Part shown: piece by piece, positions 11,044 through 19,447 of the stretch
Position numbering within the stretch: the first letter of the stretch is position 1
Layout: every line of letters begins with the position of its first letter
Assembly: GCA_021413865.1 (NCBI GenBank)
Contig: JAIOPN010000005.1
Location: 35,423 to 99,422, forward strand
Length of the DNA: 64,000 nucleotides
Source: Planctomycetota bacterium
GTDB taxonomy: Bacteria > Planctomycetota > Phycisphaerae > Phycisphaerales > Phycisphaeraceae
Direction: 5' to 3'
Made by a program: the position numbers and the translations under genes
Notes under the pieces: generated by a model
The model's database searches: none
What the model saw: only the letters and a program-made list of their open reading frames with translations
Told to the model about the DNA's origin: nothing

Positions 11044-11682
11044 TCAGCCGTTGTCGATGAGCTGATAAAACCCCCGGCCCGCGGGCTTGAGCTTGCCCTG
11101 CCGGACGAGCTCTTCCCAGATCGCAGCGGGGTATTGGTTGGGCGGGGTGATGGCGAAGATGCCCGAGCCCTTGCCCGAGGAGAGCGGGTTGCGGCCCAGC
11201 TTGGATTCCTCATCGAGCTTGGTGAGCTTGATGCGTTTCTTGAAAGACTTGAGCGCCGACTTGAGCTCGTCGGGCGTGAAGGTCCTGGGAGCGCCGGGCG
11301 TGGCCGTGGGCGATGCGGCTGATGCGGCCGGTGCGGGAGCCGGCGCCGGCGCGGCCGTTGGAGCGGGGGCCGGCGATGCAGCGGGCGTCGGTTTGCTGGC
11401 GGCGGGCGGTGTCGTACCGGGCTTGCGGGCCGTCATCTCGGCCACGAGACGCGCCAGTTGCTTCACGTCCTGGTCCGCGAGCACACGCTCCATCTGTGCG
11501 GCCGGCGGGTTGAGTTTCTTGAGGTGAAGCTCGACGGTGCGCCAGAGCTTGTCTTTCTTGGGCCCCGGCTCGGCGAGATAGATCTCGGTCACCAGTTCCT
11601 GCACGCGCTGCAGGGCGGTGCTGTCGAGGTTGTCGTAGTACCGGCCGACGATCTTCTGCTGCTGGTCTGAGAGGTTGGCCAT
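11044..11682 (-). CDS. conserved-looking protein of unknown function, Ala/Pro linker
   Basis: 212 residues. The frame is open further upstream, but ATG at 11,682 is preceded by AGGAG at 7-nt spacing, so the shorter form (MANLSDQQQK) is chosen. Residues 1-~85 are predicted helical and charged (YYDNLDSTALQRVQELVTEI). Residues ~90-140 are an Ala/Pro/Thr low-complexity linker. The last ~70 residues form a basic domain (LKSALKSFKKRIKLTKLDEE ... AIWEELVRQGKLKPAGRGFY). No family is recognised. No signal peptide or membrane segment is seen, so it is probably cytoplasmic. The terminal segment could be a small winged-helix-like fold, but this is speculative. Confidence 0.65.
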   Translation of the reverse strand: MANLSDQQQKIVGRYYDNLDSTALQRVQELVTEIYLAEPGPKKDKLWRTVELHLKKLNPPAAQMERVLADQDVKQLARLVAEMTARKPGTTPPAASKPTPAASPAPAPTAAPAPAPAPAASAASPTATPGAPRTFTPDELKSALKSFKKRIKLTKLDEESKLGRNPLSSGKGSGIFAITPPNQYPAAIWEELVRQGKLKPAGRGFYQLIDNG

Positions 11683-11759
11683 GTCGGCGCTCCTGCGGGT
11701 CGTGGTGAACGGGCGTCCGTGCAGTCTAACCCACGTCACGGCGATTGGCTGTGCCGCCA

Positions 11760-13931
11760 TCAGCCCCGCTTCACCACCCCGCGCATCGGGAGCGTCCAGC
11801 GGTGTGCCTGCCCCGCGAGACGTACTTCAACCATAGCATCGGTCCCCGCCGAGCCCGTCACCGCCCCGCCTTCCACCGCCGTGCCGAAACCCCAGATCGA
11901 CACGAACAGCGCCGAAGCGGTTGTGCTGCGCACGATCAGGCTCGTGCGTGGCTGGGGCGGAGCGATGTCGCCGATGGGCGTACGGCCGTCAACCTCCGGG
12001 TCGGCGGCGATGATCAGCCGTGCGTCCGGCGCGCCGCCAAGCCAGATCACCCCGCGCGCCGGCGAAGAGCCGAGCGTGAACGGCACGGTGACCCAGCCCG
12101 TCTTCTGCGGGTGCATTCTTGCATCCGTGAGGTGGCGATACCCCAGGTTCTGCCCCAGGTCGATCGGCTCTGAACCCGCCACTTCTGTGAACGTGCCGTG
12201 GCAGTGCATCGCCCAGTCCAGGAGGCGCGGCTTCTCCGCCGTCACGCGGTACACGTCCAGCACGTAGTCGCGCGTCAGCACGGCGGTGCGGTCGAGCTTC
12301 ACGCCGGGGTACACGTTGTCGTTGCTCGCCCTCGCCGCTTTGAAGTCGGCCCCGGGCTGGAAGAGTTCAAGCACGCCGTCTGAGATCGTGTCACGCCAGT
12401 GGTCGCACTCCCAGAGCGACTCGGTCTTGAAATCGAAGGGGAACATCGGCTGCTGATCGACGGTAACGGTGTTGTGCGCGATGGTGGAGCGGACCCACGT
12501 GAGGTGTCGCGGCTCGTCGTAGCCGCGGCTGTAGATGTGCGGCGCGTTGGTGGCGCGAAGCCCCAGGGCGTGGATGTCCAGGTGCAGCGCGGCGGGCGAG
12601 CGGTGCCCCGCCCAGTGCGGGCCCCAGTAGAGATAGGCACCGAGCGAGTTCACATCGAGGGGGTCGCTGCGCAGCACCGCCGACCCGTGGACGGGAAACA
12701 GCGAACAGCCCCCTTTATGTTTCCCGACCAGCGAAAAGTCGCGGTCCTTGTCGAACGGATTTTCTCCGGCCGGGAAATCACGCCCCTCGAAGCGGACGAA
12801 CTCCACGTCGGCGTGTCCGTCGGTGAACCAGACCGGAACCGGCCCGTCGGCGGTCGCGGGTTTGCCGCCGTTGATGTGGTTCAGCGTCCAGGCGTAGCGC
12901 GGCTCGCCGTACACCTCGAACGCCTTGTTGAAGATGCGCCACCACGCGAAGGTGCCGCGCAGGTTGCCCAGCACCTGGTCGTGGAGCAGCGTGTAGTCGC
13001 CATTGGGGAACGCCTGGTAGATGAGCGCGTCGAAGGCGGCGGGCAGCGTCTTGTTCCCCTTGGGCCCCCACCCGCGGTGCTCGTCGAAGCCGTCGTCCTG
13101 CATCAGCGAGGGCCATTCGCGCCGCCAGAGATCAACGCCCATGTTCTCCATGATGGTGAAGCACTCGGCGACCATCATCAGCACGAGCATGTGATAGCCC
13201 GGCGTGCCCTCCCACTGCATGCCGTCGGCCAGGAAGTCGTGGCGGAGCAGGTGGATCAGGCCATACCGCCACGCGCCGCCGCGCTTGTAGCCGTAGAAGA
13301 CGTCGTGGATCAGTTGGCGATTGCTCAGCGCCGAGGCGATGGACAACTGCCCGACCATGCCCATGGAGTTGTGGTTGTTGCAGGTTCGGTGATCACCGAT
13401 CTCGAGGGCCCCGTTGAGTGTCCAGAGCATGTCGCGGAAGGCGTTGTCGTCGGCGGGCTCGAGGCCGGACGCGGCAAGCAGGTCGTAGGCGCAGGCGGCG
13501 TACCCCGCCTCGTGGTGCTCGTGCCCGGTCCACTTGGCCGTGATCGAGGCGACCTGCGCGGCGAGGCGCAGGGCCTGGGTGGCGCGGAGGCTGTGGCGCG
13601 TGTCGTCGGTGAGCGTCCACGCCAGCGCGTTGCGGAACGCGGTGCGTAGCCATGGCATGAGCGACCCGCCGCCCCAGTCCGGCGGGCCGTCGGGCGGACG
13701 GAGCGGCGGGAGCTCTTCTTCGAGCTTGCACGAGACAATGAGCCGATCGAAGCAGTGTTTGTCCACCTTGCCGCCTGCGGCGACCCGCTTGCGGGCGCGC
13801 TGGATGTGCGCCGCGGTGGTGAAGACGCGGGGCGCCGGCGGCAGGTTCACGGGCATGACTTTGAACGGGTCGTAGTCCACGCGTGCCAGCAGGTCCGGGT
13901 GGGCGCGCGGCGTAATCGGGTCGGGGTACAT
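11760..13931 (-). CDS. heparinase II/III-family polysaccharide lyase
   Basis: 723 residues. The N-terminal ~380 residues look like the helical (alpha/alpha)n toroid of alginate lyase/heparinase II-type enzymes, with a conserved Asn/His block, CNNHNSMGMVG, at ~residues 184-194 that probably carries catalytic residues. The C-terminal half is the beta-sandwich heparinase II/III-like domain, with the family motif WVRSTIAHNTVTVDQQ at ~residues 480-500 and a terminal beta domain. Such enzymes cleave uronic-acid-containing polysaccharides by beta-elimination. No signal peptide is obvious at this start (ATG, weak Shine-Dalgarno), so either the enzyme is cytoplasmic or its export route is not apparent. 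The substrate cannot be told from sequence. The tRNA-Arg lies just upstream. Confidence 0.85.
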   Translation of the reverse strand: MYPDPITPRAHPDLLARVDYDPFKVMPVNLPPAPRVFTTAAHIQRARKRVAAGGKVDKHCFDRLIVSCKLEEELPPLRPPDGPPDWGGGSLMPWLRTAFRNALAWTLTDDTRHSLRATQALRLAAQVASITAKWTGHEHHEAGYAACAYDLLAASGLEPADDNAFRDMLWTLNGALEIGDHRTCNNHNSMGMVGQLSIASALSNRQLIHDVFYGYKRGGAWRYGLIHLLRHDFLADGMQWEGTPGYHMLVLMMVAECFTIMENMGVDLWRREWPSLMQDDGFDEHRGWGPKGNKTLPAAFDALIYQAFPNGDYTLLHDQVLGNLRGTFAWWRIFNKAFEVYGEPRYAWTLNHINGGKPATADGPVPVWFTDGHADVEFVRFEGRDFPAGENPFDKDRDFSLVGKHKGGCSLFPVHGSAVLRSDPLDVNSLGAYLYWGPHWAGHRSPAALHLDIHALGLRATNAPHIYSRGYDEPRHLTWVRSTIAHNTVTVDQQPMFPFDFKTESLWECDHWRDTISDGVLELFQPGADFKAARASNDNVYPGVKLDRTAVLTRDYVLDVYRVTAEKPRLLDWAMHCHGTFTEVAGSEPIDLGQNLGYRHLTDARMHPQKTGWVTVPFTLGSSPARGVIWLGGAPDARLIIAADPEVDGRTPIGDIAPPQPRTSLIVRSTTASALFVSIWGFGTAVEGGAVTGSAGTDAMVEVRLAGQAHRWTLPMRGVVKRG

Positions 13932-13964
13932 GGCGGTCTCGTGTGGGAAGAAGAATGAGGGAAT

Positions 13965-14037
13965 GCACCCGGGAGGAGTCGAACCTCCAACATTCAGATC
14001 CGAAGTCTGACGCTCTATCCAATTGAGCTACGGGTGC
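13965..14037 (-). tRNA. tRNA-Arg (anticodon TCG)
   Basis: A 73-nt cloverleaf: 7-bp acceptor GCACCCG/CGGGTGC, anticodon stem TCAGA/TCTGA with loop CTTCGGA giving anticodon TCG, and T-arm with TTCGACT loop. CCA is not encoded. Confidence 0.97.
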
Positions 14038-14066
14038 GTCTGCCGCGCGGGGCAGGGCGGAACGGG

Positions 14067-14095
14067 ATTGTCGAACTATCCCCCTCCCGGGTCAA
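14067..14095 (-). promoter_or_regulatory. sigma70-like promoter of tRNA-Arg
   Basis: On the minus strand TTGACC, 17 bp, GACAAT. The -10 ends 29 bases before the tRNA 5' end, leaving a leader of about 20 nt. The rest of 14,038-14,331 shows no gene. Confidence 0.75.
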
Positions 14096-14331
14096 CAGGC
14101 GGGATCGGCGTTATGCGGACCCGGCTTGCGGGTTATTGAGCCTCTCGCTCCCACCGCCCAGGCCGCGGCAATGGTCCCCACCGCGTTACACGGCACGGGC
14201 GTCACACCACGCACCGGCGTCGGATACCGCAAGGTGAACCCAACCGTTACCACCCGCTTAAGTGGAACCTCCGCGCCGTCGATACTCACCATGCAATAGA
14301 ACCGCATGCCGGATGCTTGCGGTGGAGAAAC

Positions 14332-15000
14332 ATGGCCTTGAACGCACGAATCGCACGACAATCCGAGACGCACCCGCCCCGCCGCGAGGCGTTTGCGCGG
14401 CCAGCCCAGGGCACGTGGTACGCCCTGAGCAAGCGGGCGATCGACCTGCCCGCGGGGTTGGTCGGCCTGGTGATTGTCTCGCCGCTTCTGCTCATCTGCG
14501 CGGCGTGGATCAAGCTCGCCGACGGCGGCCCGGTGGTTTACACGCAGTGGCGTGTCGGCCGCGACGGCTGGCTTTTCCGCCTGTACAAGCTGCGCACGAT
14601 GCGGCTCGACGCCGAGCGTGACGGCGGGGCCCGGTTCGCCAGTGAAAAAGACCCACGGCTGCTGCCCTGCGGCGGCTGGATGCGGCGCTGCCACGTCGAT
14701 GAACTGCCGCAACTGTGGAACATCGTGCGTGGGCAGATGAGCCTGGTCGGCCCGCGCCCCGAGCGGCCGGAGATTTTCGAGCGCATGCGCGGCGCGCTGC
14801 CGGGGATGGAACGCCGCCTCGCCGCCACACCCGGCCTCACCGGGCTGGCGCAGGTGCGGCACGGCTACACGAACGACCTGGCGGGCATGCGCCGCAAGCT
14901 CGCCTATGACCTGCGTTACCTGCGTATCCGCGGCGTGTGGACGGACCTGCGCCTGATCCTGCAGACGCTCCCGTGCGTGTGGGACCGATCCGCTCTCTAA
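14332..15000 (+). CDS. undecaprenyl-phosphate sugar phosphotransferase (priming enzyme)
   Basis: 222 residues. It transfers a sugar-1-phosphate to the undecaprenyl-phosphate carrier, the first step of exopolysaccharide repeat-unit synthesis, at the inner membrane. It is the short, catalytic-domain-only form of the bacterial sugar transferase family: one membrane hairpin (~residues 30-55, LVGLVIVSPLLLICAAW), the basic signature FRLYKLRTM, DELPQLWNIVRGQMSLVGPR, and TPGLTGLAQVRHG. The start ATG at 14,332 is chosen because GGAG lies 5 nt upstream; an in-frame TTG 15 bases earlier has no such site. First gene of the EPS operon. The long N-terminal membrane domain of EpsH/XrtA-associated homologues is absent. 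Confidence 0.9.
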   Translation: MALNARIARQSETHPPRREAFARPAQGTWYALSKRAIDLPAGLVGLVIVSPLLLICAAWIKLADGGPVVYTQWRVGRDGWLFRLYKLRTMRLDAERDGGARFASEKDPRLLPCGGWMRRCHVDELPQLWNIVRGQMSLVGPRPERPEIFERMRGALPGMERRLAATPGLTGLAQVRHGYTNDLAGMRRKLAYDLRYLRIRGVWTDLRLILQTLPCVWDRSAL

Positions 15001-15012
15001 AGGAGACGACCC

Positions 15013-15834
15013 GTGTCAGCCTTGCACACAACCTCCCCGATCCACGAGCGACGCCCGCGCCGCCCGCAGCCCATCAAGGCCGCCGCGTCGGCCCTGTTGG
15101 CCATGCTGATCGTCCTGTGCGCCAGCGGGTGCCAGACGCAGTACCACGACTACGCCGCCTTCGTGAAAGAGCCCCGGCCGCTGGTGACCTCGACCGAATA
15201 CCGCATGGCGCCGCCCGACGTGGTGCTGATCGCCTCCAAGCGCGTGCGTGAGATCAACGGGCACGAGGAGCAGATCCGCTCCGACGGCAGGATGACGCTG
15301 CCGCTGCTGGGCTCGGTCTATGTAGCGGGCAAGACGCCCGAGCAGTTGGCGGCGGAGCTCGAGAAGATGGCCCGTGATTATTACGACGACGCCGACGTGA
15401 GCGTGCGCGTCACCGGCTACAACAGCAAACGCCTCTTTATCTTCGGGCAGGTCGCGCTCCCGGGCCCCTACCCCTACGACGGGGCCAACACCGTGCTGGG
15501 CACGCTCGCGCGGGCGCAGCCGACGCCGCTGGCGGACCCGCAGCGCATCCTCGTCCTGCGCCCCAACACCAAGGGTGAACTGGTGCGCCGCATGACCATC
15601 GACCTCAACCAGATGATCCGCGAGGGCGATCTCGCGCTGAATGTTGTGCTCGAGGAGGGTGACATCATCTACATCCCGCCCAACCCGCTGGCGGCCGTCG
15701 GCATGGCGTTCCAGCAGGTGCTTCTGCCGATCCAGCCCGCGGCCTCCACCGTGCGCGGCCCGGCGAGCATCTACGACACCGGCAGCGGCTCGGCCGTGTA
15801 CGGCGGGAACTCATCGCAAAAGGGCGTCCACTAA
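15013..15834 (+). CDS. Wza-like polysaccharide export lipoprotein
   Basis: 273 residues, GTG start with AAAGGAG upstream. An N-terminal membrane segment ends in a lipobox (ASGC, Cys ~40), so it is predicted to be a lipoprotein. The polysaccharide biosynthesis/export domain follows (MAPPDVVLIASKRVREINGH, QIRSDGRMTLPLLGSVYVAG) and then an SLBB-type domain (LFIFGQVALPGPYPYDG ... EEGDIIYIPPNPLAAVG). The role is formation of the outer-envelope export channel for the polysaccharide made by this operon. It begins 13 bases after the sugar transferase. The C-terminal tail is Gly/Ser-rich without a domain. Confidence 0.9.
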   Translation: MSALHTTSPIHERRPRRPQPIKAAASALLAMLIVLCASGCQTQYHDYAAFVKEPRPLVTSTEYRMAPPDVVLIASKRVREINGHEEQIRSDGRMTLPLLGSVYVAGKTPEQLAAELEKMARDYYDDADVSVRVTGYNSKRLFIFGQVALPGPYPYDGANTVLGTLARAQPTPLADPQRILVLRPNTKGELVRRMTIDLNQMIREGDLALNVVLEEGDIIYIPPNPLAAVGMAFQQVLLPIQPAASTVRGPASIYDTGSGSAVYGGNSSQKGVH

Positions 15835-15871
15835 CCACGATCACAGGCACCGCCCACGCGAGACATCGAAT

Positions 15872-17542
15872 ATGTGCACCGAGACCAACCACCACAACAA
15901 CATCCGCGAGGCGTTCGCGGTGCTGCTCCGCTACCGCTGGCGGTTCGCCCTGCCGGCGTTCCTGGCGATGGCGGGCGTGCTGATCGTCTCGCTGCTCCTG
16001 CCCCGCAAGTACCAGGCGGAGGCGATCTTCGAGCGCCGCACCGACCTGGTCCTCTCCGAGATGAACAGCAAGGGCGCGCCGCAGCTCCAGAGCCCGCGCG
16101 GCTCGATCACGCAGGAGCTCACCGGCGAGACCGCCGTCGAGCAGCTCGTCAAACAGCTCAGGGCCGAGCACATCGAGGGCAAGGCCCCCCGCCTCATCGA
16201 CCAGACGGTCAACGACCTGCGCCACGACCTGCCCAAGAGCGTCATGGTGCGCTACGACGTGTCGAACAACGAGTTGGACCGCGCCACGGTGAGCTACGTC
16301 TCGACCGATCCCGAGATGGCCCGGCTGATCGTCAACAAGCTCGTCGAGAACTACATCCTGCGGGCACGTTCCGTGATGGAGAAGCGGCTGGCACAGTCCG
16401 CCACGTTCTTCGAAGACGAGGTCGTGCGGGAGCGCAAGCAGATCGAGGAGCTGGAGAACAAGCTCCTGAAGTTCGAGATCGCCCACTCCGAGCTTCTGCC
16501 CGACAGCGCGACGAGCCTGCAGGCCACGCTGACGGAATCGCAGAACCGGCTCAGCGCGGAGGACCAGGCGCTCAAGGCCGCGGTGCTGAACGAAGAATCG
16601 CTCCGCAAGTCGCTGGAGCAGACGCCCAAGGTCACGCCGATGATCGTCAAGGGGCCCAACCCCGAGCTGACACGGCTGGATACCGAGCTCCGCAAGGCGG
16701 AGGCATCGCTCACCGAGGCGGTGACGGTGCTGAAGATGAAGGAGAGGCACCCCGACCTGGTGGCGATGCGTCAGCGGATCAAGTCCCTCAAAGCCGAGAT
16801 CACCCACGCCGAGCCGGAGGTCGTGCTGCAGCGTCACCTGTCGGAGAACCCCCACTATGCGGAGCTGCAGACAGCGCTGCTGCACGCCGCGTCGGAGCGG
16901 GAGGCGCTCGAGGCCCAGGTCACCGCGACGCGCAAGCGTGCCGATGAGTTGAACGCGCAGGCCGCCGGCCTGTTCCCCGTCCGCAGCGATTACCGCCGTA
17001 TCACCCGCGAGGTGGACCAGCACCAGCGCCAACTGGCCTTCTGGGAGGACAACCTGCGGCGCGTCCGGCTCGCTGTCACCGCCGAGAACGGCAACCGCGG
17101 CATCCAGCTCGATTTCATCAAGCCCTGCCCCGTGCTGGACCGGCCGGTGTCGCCGAACCTCTCGCAGGTGCTCCTGGCCGCGGTCGGCATCGGGCTGCTG
17201 TCCGGCATCGCCTCCGTCTTCTTCGCCCACCGCGCCGACGAGACCTTCACCAGCGGCGAGGAACTGGCCAAGGCGTTCCAGGTCCCGCTCATGGGCTCGG
17301 TCAGCGAGATCATCTCCGCCCACCAGCGGCGGCTGCGTTCTATAAGGAACTTCGTGCTCTACCCGCTCAACGCCGCCGCCATGCTCGCCGTGCTGGCGAT
17401 CCTGTCGGGCGTCCTTTACATGGAGCTGGAGCACCCCTCGCGGCAGGGCAAGACCGCAGCCGGTTCACCTCAACCCCTTAACAACGGCCAGGCCATGAAC
17501 ACCGTCAGCGGGACGGCGATGGCGGCGAAACCTCAGGACTAA
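15872..17542 (+). CDS. Wzz/GumC-like chain-length and export protein
   Basis: 556 residues. ATG 15,872 is chosen because the longer frame overlaps the upstream gene; the ribosome site is weak. An N-terminal Wzz segment with a membrane helix (~residues 25-45, FALPAFLAMAGVLIVSLLLP) is followed by a long heptad-rich coiled coil (~170-400, e.g. RKQIEELENKLLKFEIAHSE). A second membrane helix (QVLLAAVGIGLLSGIASVFF) follows, and a third hydrophobic helix lies near the C terminus (LNAAAMLAVLAILSGVLYME). This matches the EpsH/XrtA-type chain-length protein architecture. There is no kinase domain; that is supplied by the separate tyrosine kinase two genes on. Its role is control of polymer length with the kinase and the Wza-like channel. 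Confidence 0.88.
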   Translation: MCTETNHHNNIREAFAVLLRYRWRFALPAFLAMAGVLIVSLLLPRKYQAEAIFERRTDLVLSEMNSKGAPQLQSPRGSITQELTGETAVEQLVKQLRAEHIEGKAPRLIDQTVNDLRHDLPKSVMVRYDVSNNELDRATVSYVSTDPEMARLIVNKLVENYILRARSVMEKRLAQSATFFEDEVVRERKQIEELENKLLKFEIAHSELLPDSATSLQATLTESQNRLSAEDQALKAAVLNEESLRKSLEQTPKVTPMIVKGPNPELTRLDTELRKAEASLTEAVTVLKMKERHPDLVAMRQRIKSLKAEITHAEPEVVLQRHLSENPHYAELQTALLHAASEREALEAQVTATRKRADELNAQAAGLFPVRSDYRRITREVDQHQRQLAFWEDNLRRVRLAVTAENGNRGIQLDFIKPCPVLDRPVSPNLSQVLLAAVGIGLLSGIASVFFAHRADETFTSGEELAKAFQVPLMGSVSEIISAHQRRLRSIRNFVLYPLNAAAMLAVLAILSGVLYMELEHPSRQGKTAAGSPQPLNNGQAMNTVSGTAMAAKPQD

Positions 17543-17545
17543 AAC

Positions 17546-18427
17546 ATGTACCTGGATTTCTACAACCTGAACATGGCGCCCTTCGAGACGACGCCCGACC
17601 CTCGCTTCTTCTACGCCAGCGAGCAGCACAAGGAAGCCCTCGCCGCGATCGAGTACACGATCCGCATGCGCAAGGGCTACGTCCTGATCACCGGGGACAT
17701 CGGCTCGGGCAAGACCACGGTCGGCCGGACCATGTGCGAGCGTTGCACCGACTCGGCGCACATCATCCCGATCCTGCACGGCCACGGCGACCCCTGCGAG
17801 ATGCTCCGCCAGATCCTCCGCTCCATGAGCGTCAGGTTCCGCTCCACCGACGGGCATGCACGCCTGATCGAGCGGCTGCACGAGCGGCTCTTCGCCTACC
17901 TCACGGACAACCGGCCCGTCGTCTTCTTCGTCGACGAGGCGCAGACGCTCTCCGACGCCGCGCTGGAAGAACTCCGGCTGCTGAGCAACCTCGACACCGC
18001 GACGCAGAAGCTCGTCCAGATCATCCTCGTCGGCCAGCCGGAGCTGCGCATGCGTCTCCGCGCCCGCCACTTCGACGCCCTGCGCCAGCGGATCGTCATG
18101 GCCAAGCAGCTCCTGCCGATGAGCCCGCAGGACACCCGCAGCTACATCGAGCACCGCATCCGCGCGGCGAGCGTGAATCCCGATGCCGTCGGCGTCGTGT
18201 TCGACGAATCGGCGATGTGCGAGATGCACAACTTCAGCGGCGGCACCCCGCGCATGATCAACTTCGCGGCGGACAACTGCCTGCTCATGGGCTCCGTCCG
18301 ACAGGTCAGGAAGATCGACGCCGCCATCGTGCGCCGCGTGGTCGCCGACATGCTCCCGACGTTCGACGAGACCCCGATCATCACGATCCGCGACGCATTA
18401 CACTTCAGCCCGGCGGGGAAACACTGA
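17546..18427 (+). CDS. GspA/ExeA-like AAA ATPase of the EPS locus
   Basis: 293 residues. The start MYLDFYNLNMAPFETTPDPR is the typical N terminus of the ExeA/GspA-like ATPases found in exosortase-associated EPS loci. Walker A is GDIGSGKTT (~residues 50-58), Walker B VVFFVDEAQ (~125-133), with sensor-like LVGQPEL and an arginine-rich SGGTPRMINFAADNCLL. It starts 3 bases after the chain-length gene and its stop overlaps the next start (TGATG), indicating translational coupling. The role in polysaccharide secretion is not established biochemically; it may energise or position the export machinery. The family is confident. Confidence 0.9.
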   Translation: MYLDFYNLNMAPFETTPDPRFFYASEQHKEALAAIEYTIRMRKGYVLITGDIGSGKTTVGRTMCERCTDSAHIIPILHGHGDPCEMLRQILRSMSVRFRSTDGHARLIERLHERLFAYLTDNRPVVFFVDEAQTLSDAALEELRLLSNLDTATQKLVQIILVGQPELRMRLRARHFDALRQRIVMAKQLLPMSPQDTRSYIEHRIRAASVNPDAVGVVFDESAMCEMHNFSGGTPRMINFAADNCLLMGSVRQVRKIDAAIVRRVVADMLPTFDETPIITIRDALHFSPAGKH

Positions 18428-19308
18428 TGGGTTACATCTTCGATGCCATGAATAGTTCGGACGCCGGCCGCGGGGGCGCCAAGCCCCCCGCCGCGTCGTC
18501 CACCCAGAACCCGCAGGAGCCACGGGGTTTTTCCCCGCTCCTGCCGGAGTCCGGCCCGATCCGCATCAACCCCGGTCCGCTCAGCGAAGAGCAGAAGTCG
18601 GTGATCGACGATCGCGTTGTCGCCCTGCGCGACCCGTCGAGCATCATGGCCGAGGAGTATCGCTCGATCCGCACCGGCATCCTCGCCCGCTGGCAGCAGA
18701 AACGCCGGCTGGTGCACACCATCACCAGCGCCACGCCCCAGGAGGGCAAGACGATCACCAGCGTGAACCTCGGGTTCACGTTCGCCGAGCTGCGAGGCCG
18801 GCGCTCCATCGTGATCGAGGCCGACCTCCGGTTGCCGCAGTTCTCCCGCCTGCTTTCGCTGCCCGAGTCGCCGGGCCTGGTCGGCGTGCTGGACGAGACG
18901 TCCGACCTCAACGACGCGATCCGCACTGTCGAGGGCAGCCGGTTGCACATCCTCCCCGCCGGCACCCGTGCGGGGAACCAGGCGGTGGAGCTCTTGGGCG
19001 GCAGCACGATGACGACGCTGCTGCGCCGCCTGCGCGAGAATTACGACCACGTGATCATCGACACCCCGCCGGTCATCGAGCTGGCCGACGCCGGGATCAT
19101 CGGCGGGCAGAGCGACGACGTGTTCCTGATCGCACGCCTGCAGAGGACGCCCAGGCCGCTCATCGAGCAGGCGATCCGGACGCTCGCCAGCTACAACGCG
19201 CCGGTCGCGGGCATCATCGCCACCGACCAGCAGCGCGGCATCGGGCATTACTACTACTACCGCTACGGGTATCGCTACGGCAACCGCTACACCGCGGCCG
19301 CCGCGTAA
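18427..19308 (+). CDS. bacterial tyrosine kinase (CpsD/CapB/Wzc-C type)
   Basis: 293 residues. Walker A is TSATPQEGKTITSVNLG (~residues 101-117), Walker A' VIEADLRLPQ, Walker B VIIDTPP. The C terminus is a tyrosine cluster with nine Tyr within about 14 residues (YYYYRYGYRYGNRY), the usual autophosphorylation tail. A ~75-residue Pro-rich N-terminal segment precedes the ALRDPSSIMAEEYRSIRTGI block that contacts the membrane activator. It is the soluble partner of the chain-length protein two genes upstream and probably regulates polymerisation by cycles of phosphorylation. No phosphatase gene is seen in the operon. Confidence 0.93.
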   Translation: MGYIFDAMNSSDAGRGGAKPPAASSTQNPQEPRGFSPLLPESGPIRINPGPLSEEQKSVIDDRVVALRDPSSIMAEEYRSIRTGILARWQQKRRLVHTITSATPQEGKTITSVNLGFTFAELRGRRSIVIEADLRLPQFSRLLSLPESPGLVGVLDETSDLNDAIRTVEGSRLHILPAGTRAGNQAVELLGGSTMTTLLRRLRENYDHVIIDTPPVIELADAGIIGGQSDDVFLIARLQRTPRPLIEQAIRTLASYNAPVAGIIATDQQRGIGHYYYYRYGYRYGNRYTAAAA

Positions 19309-19334
19309 AGACAAAGACACAAGGAGTCCACGCC

Positions 19335-19430
19335 ATGATCCACAAGTTTGAAAAGACCGGTCCACCACCCAAGGGTGGGCGGCACGGCAACGGGGCGGAT
19401 GGGGAGAACTTCCGCAGCCACGTGAGGTAA
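19335..19430 (+). CDS. 31-residue peptide, unknown, strong ribosome site
   Basis: ATG at 19,335 is preceded by AAGGAG (19,321-19,326) at 8-nt spacing, one of the best Shine-Dalgarno sequences in the operon. The peptide is MIHKFEKTGPPPKGGRHGNG followed by ADGENFRSHVR, then TAA. It is basic, Gly/Pro-rich and hydrophilic, without a signal peptide or membrane helix. It lies between the tyrosine kinase and the glycosyltransferase. It could be a regulatory peptide of the EPS machinery or a translated leader; no family is recognised. Confidence 0.55.
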   Translation: MIHKFEKTGPPPKGGRHGNGADGENFRSHVR

Positions 19431-19447
19431 GAGGCGTTCGCGGTTCG

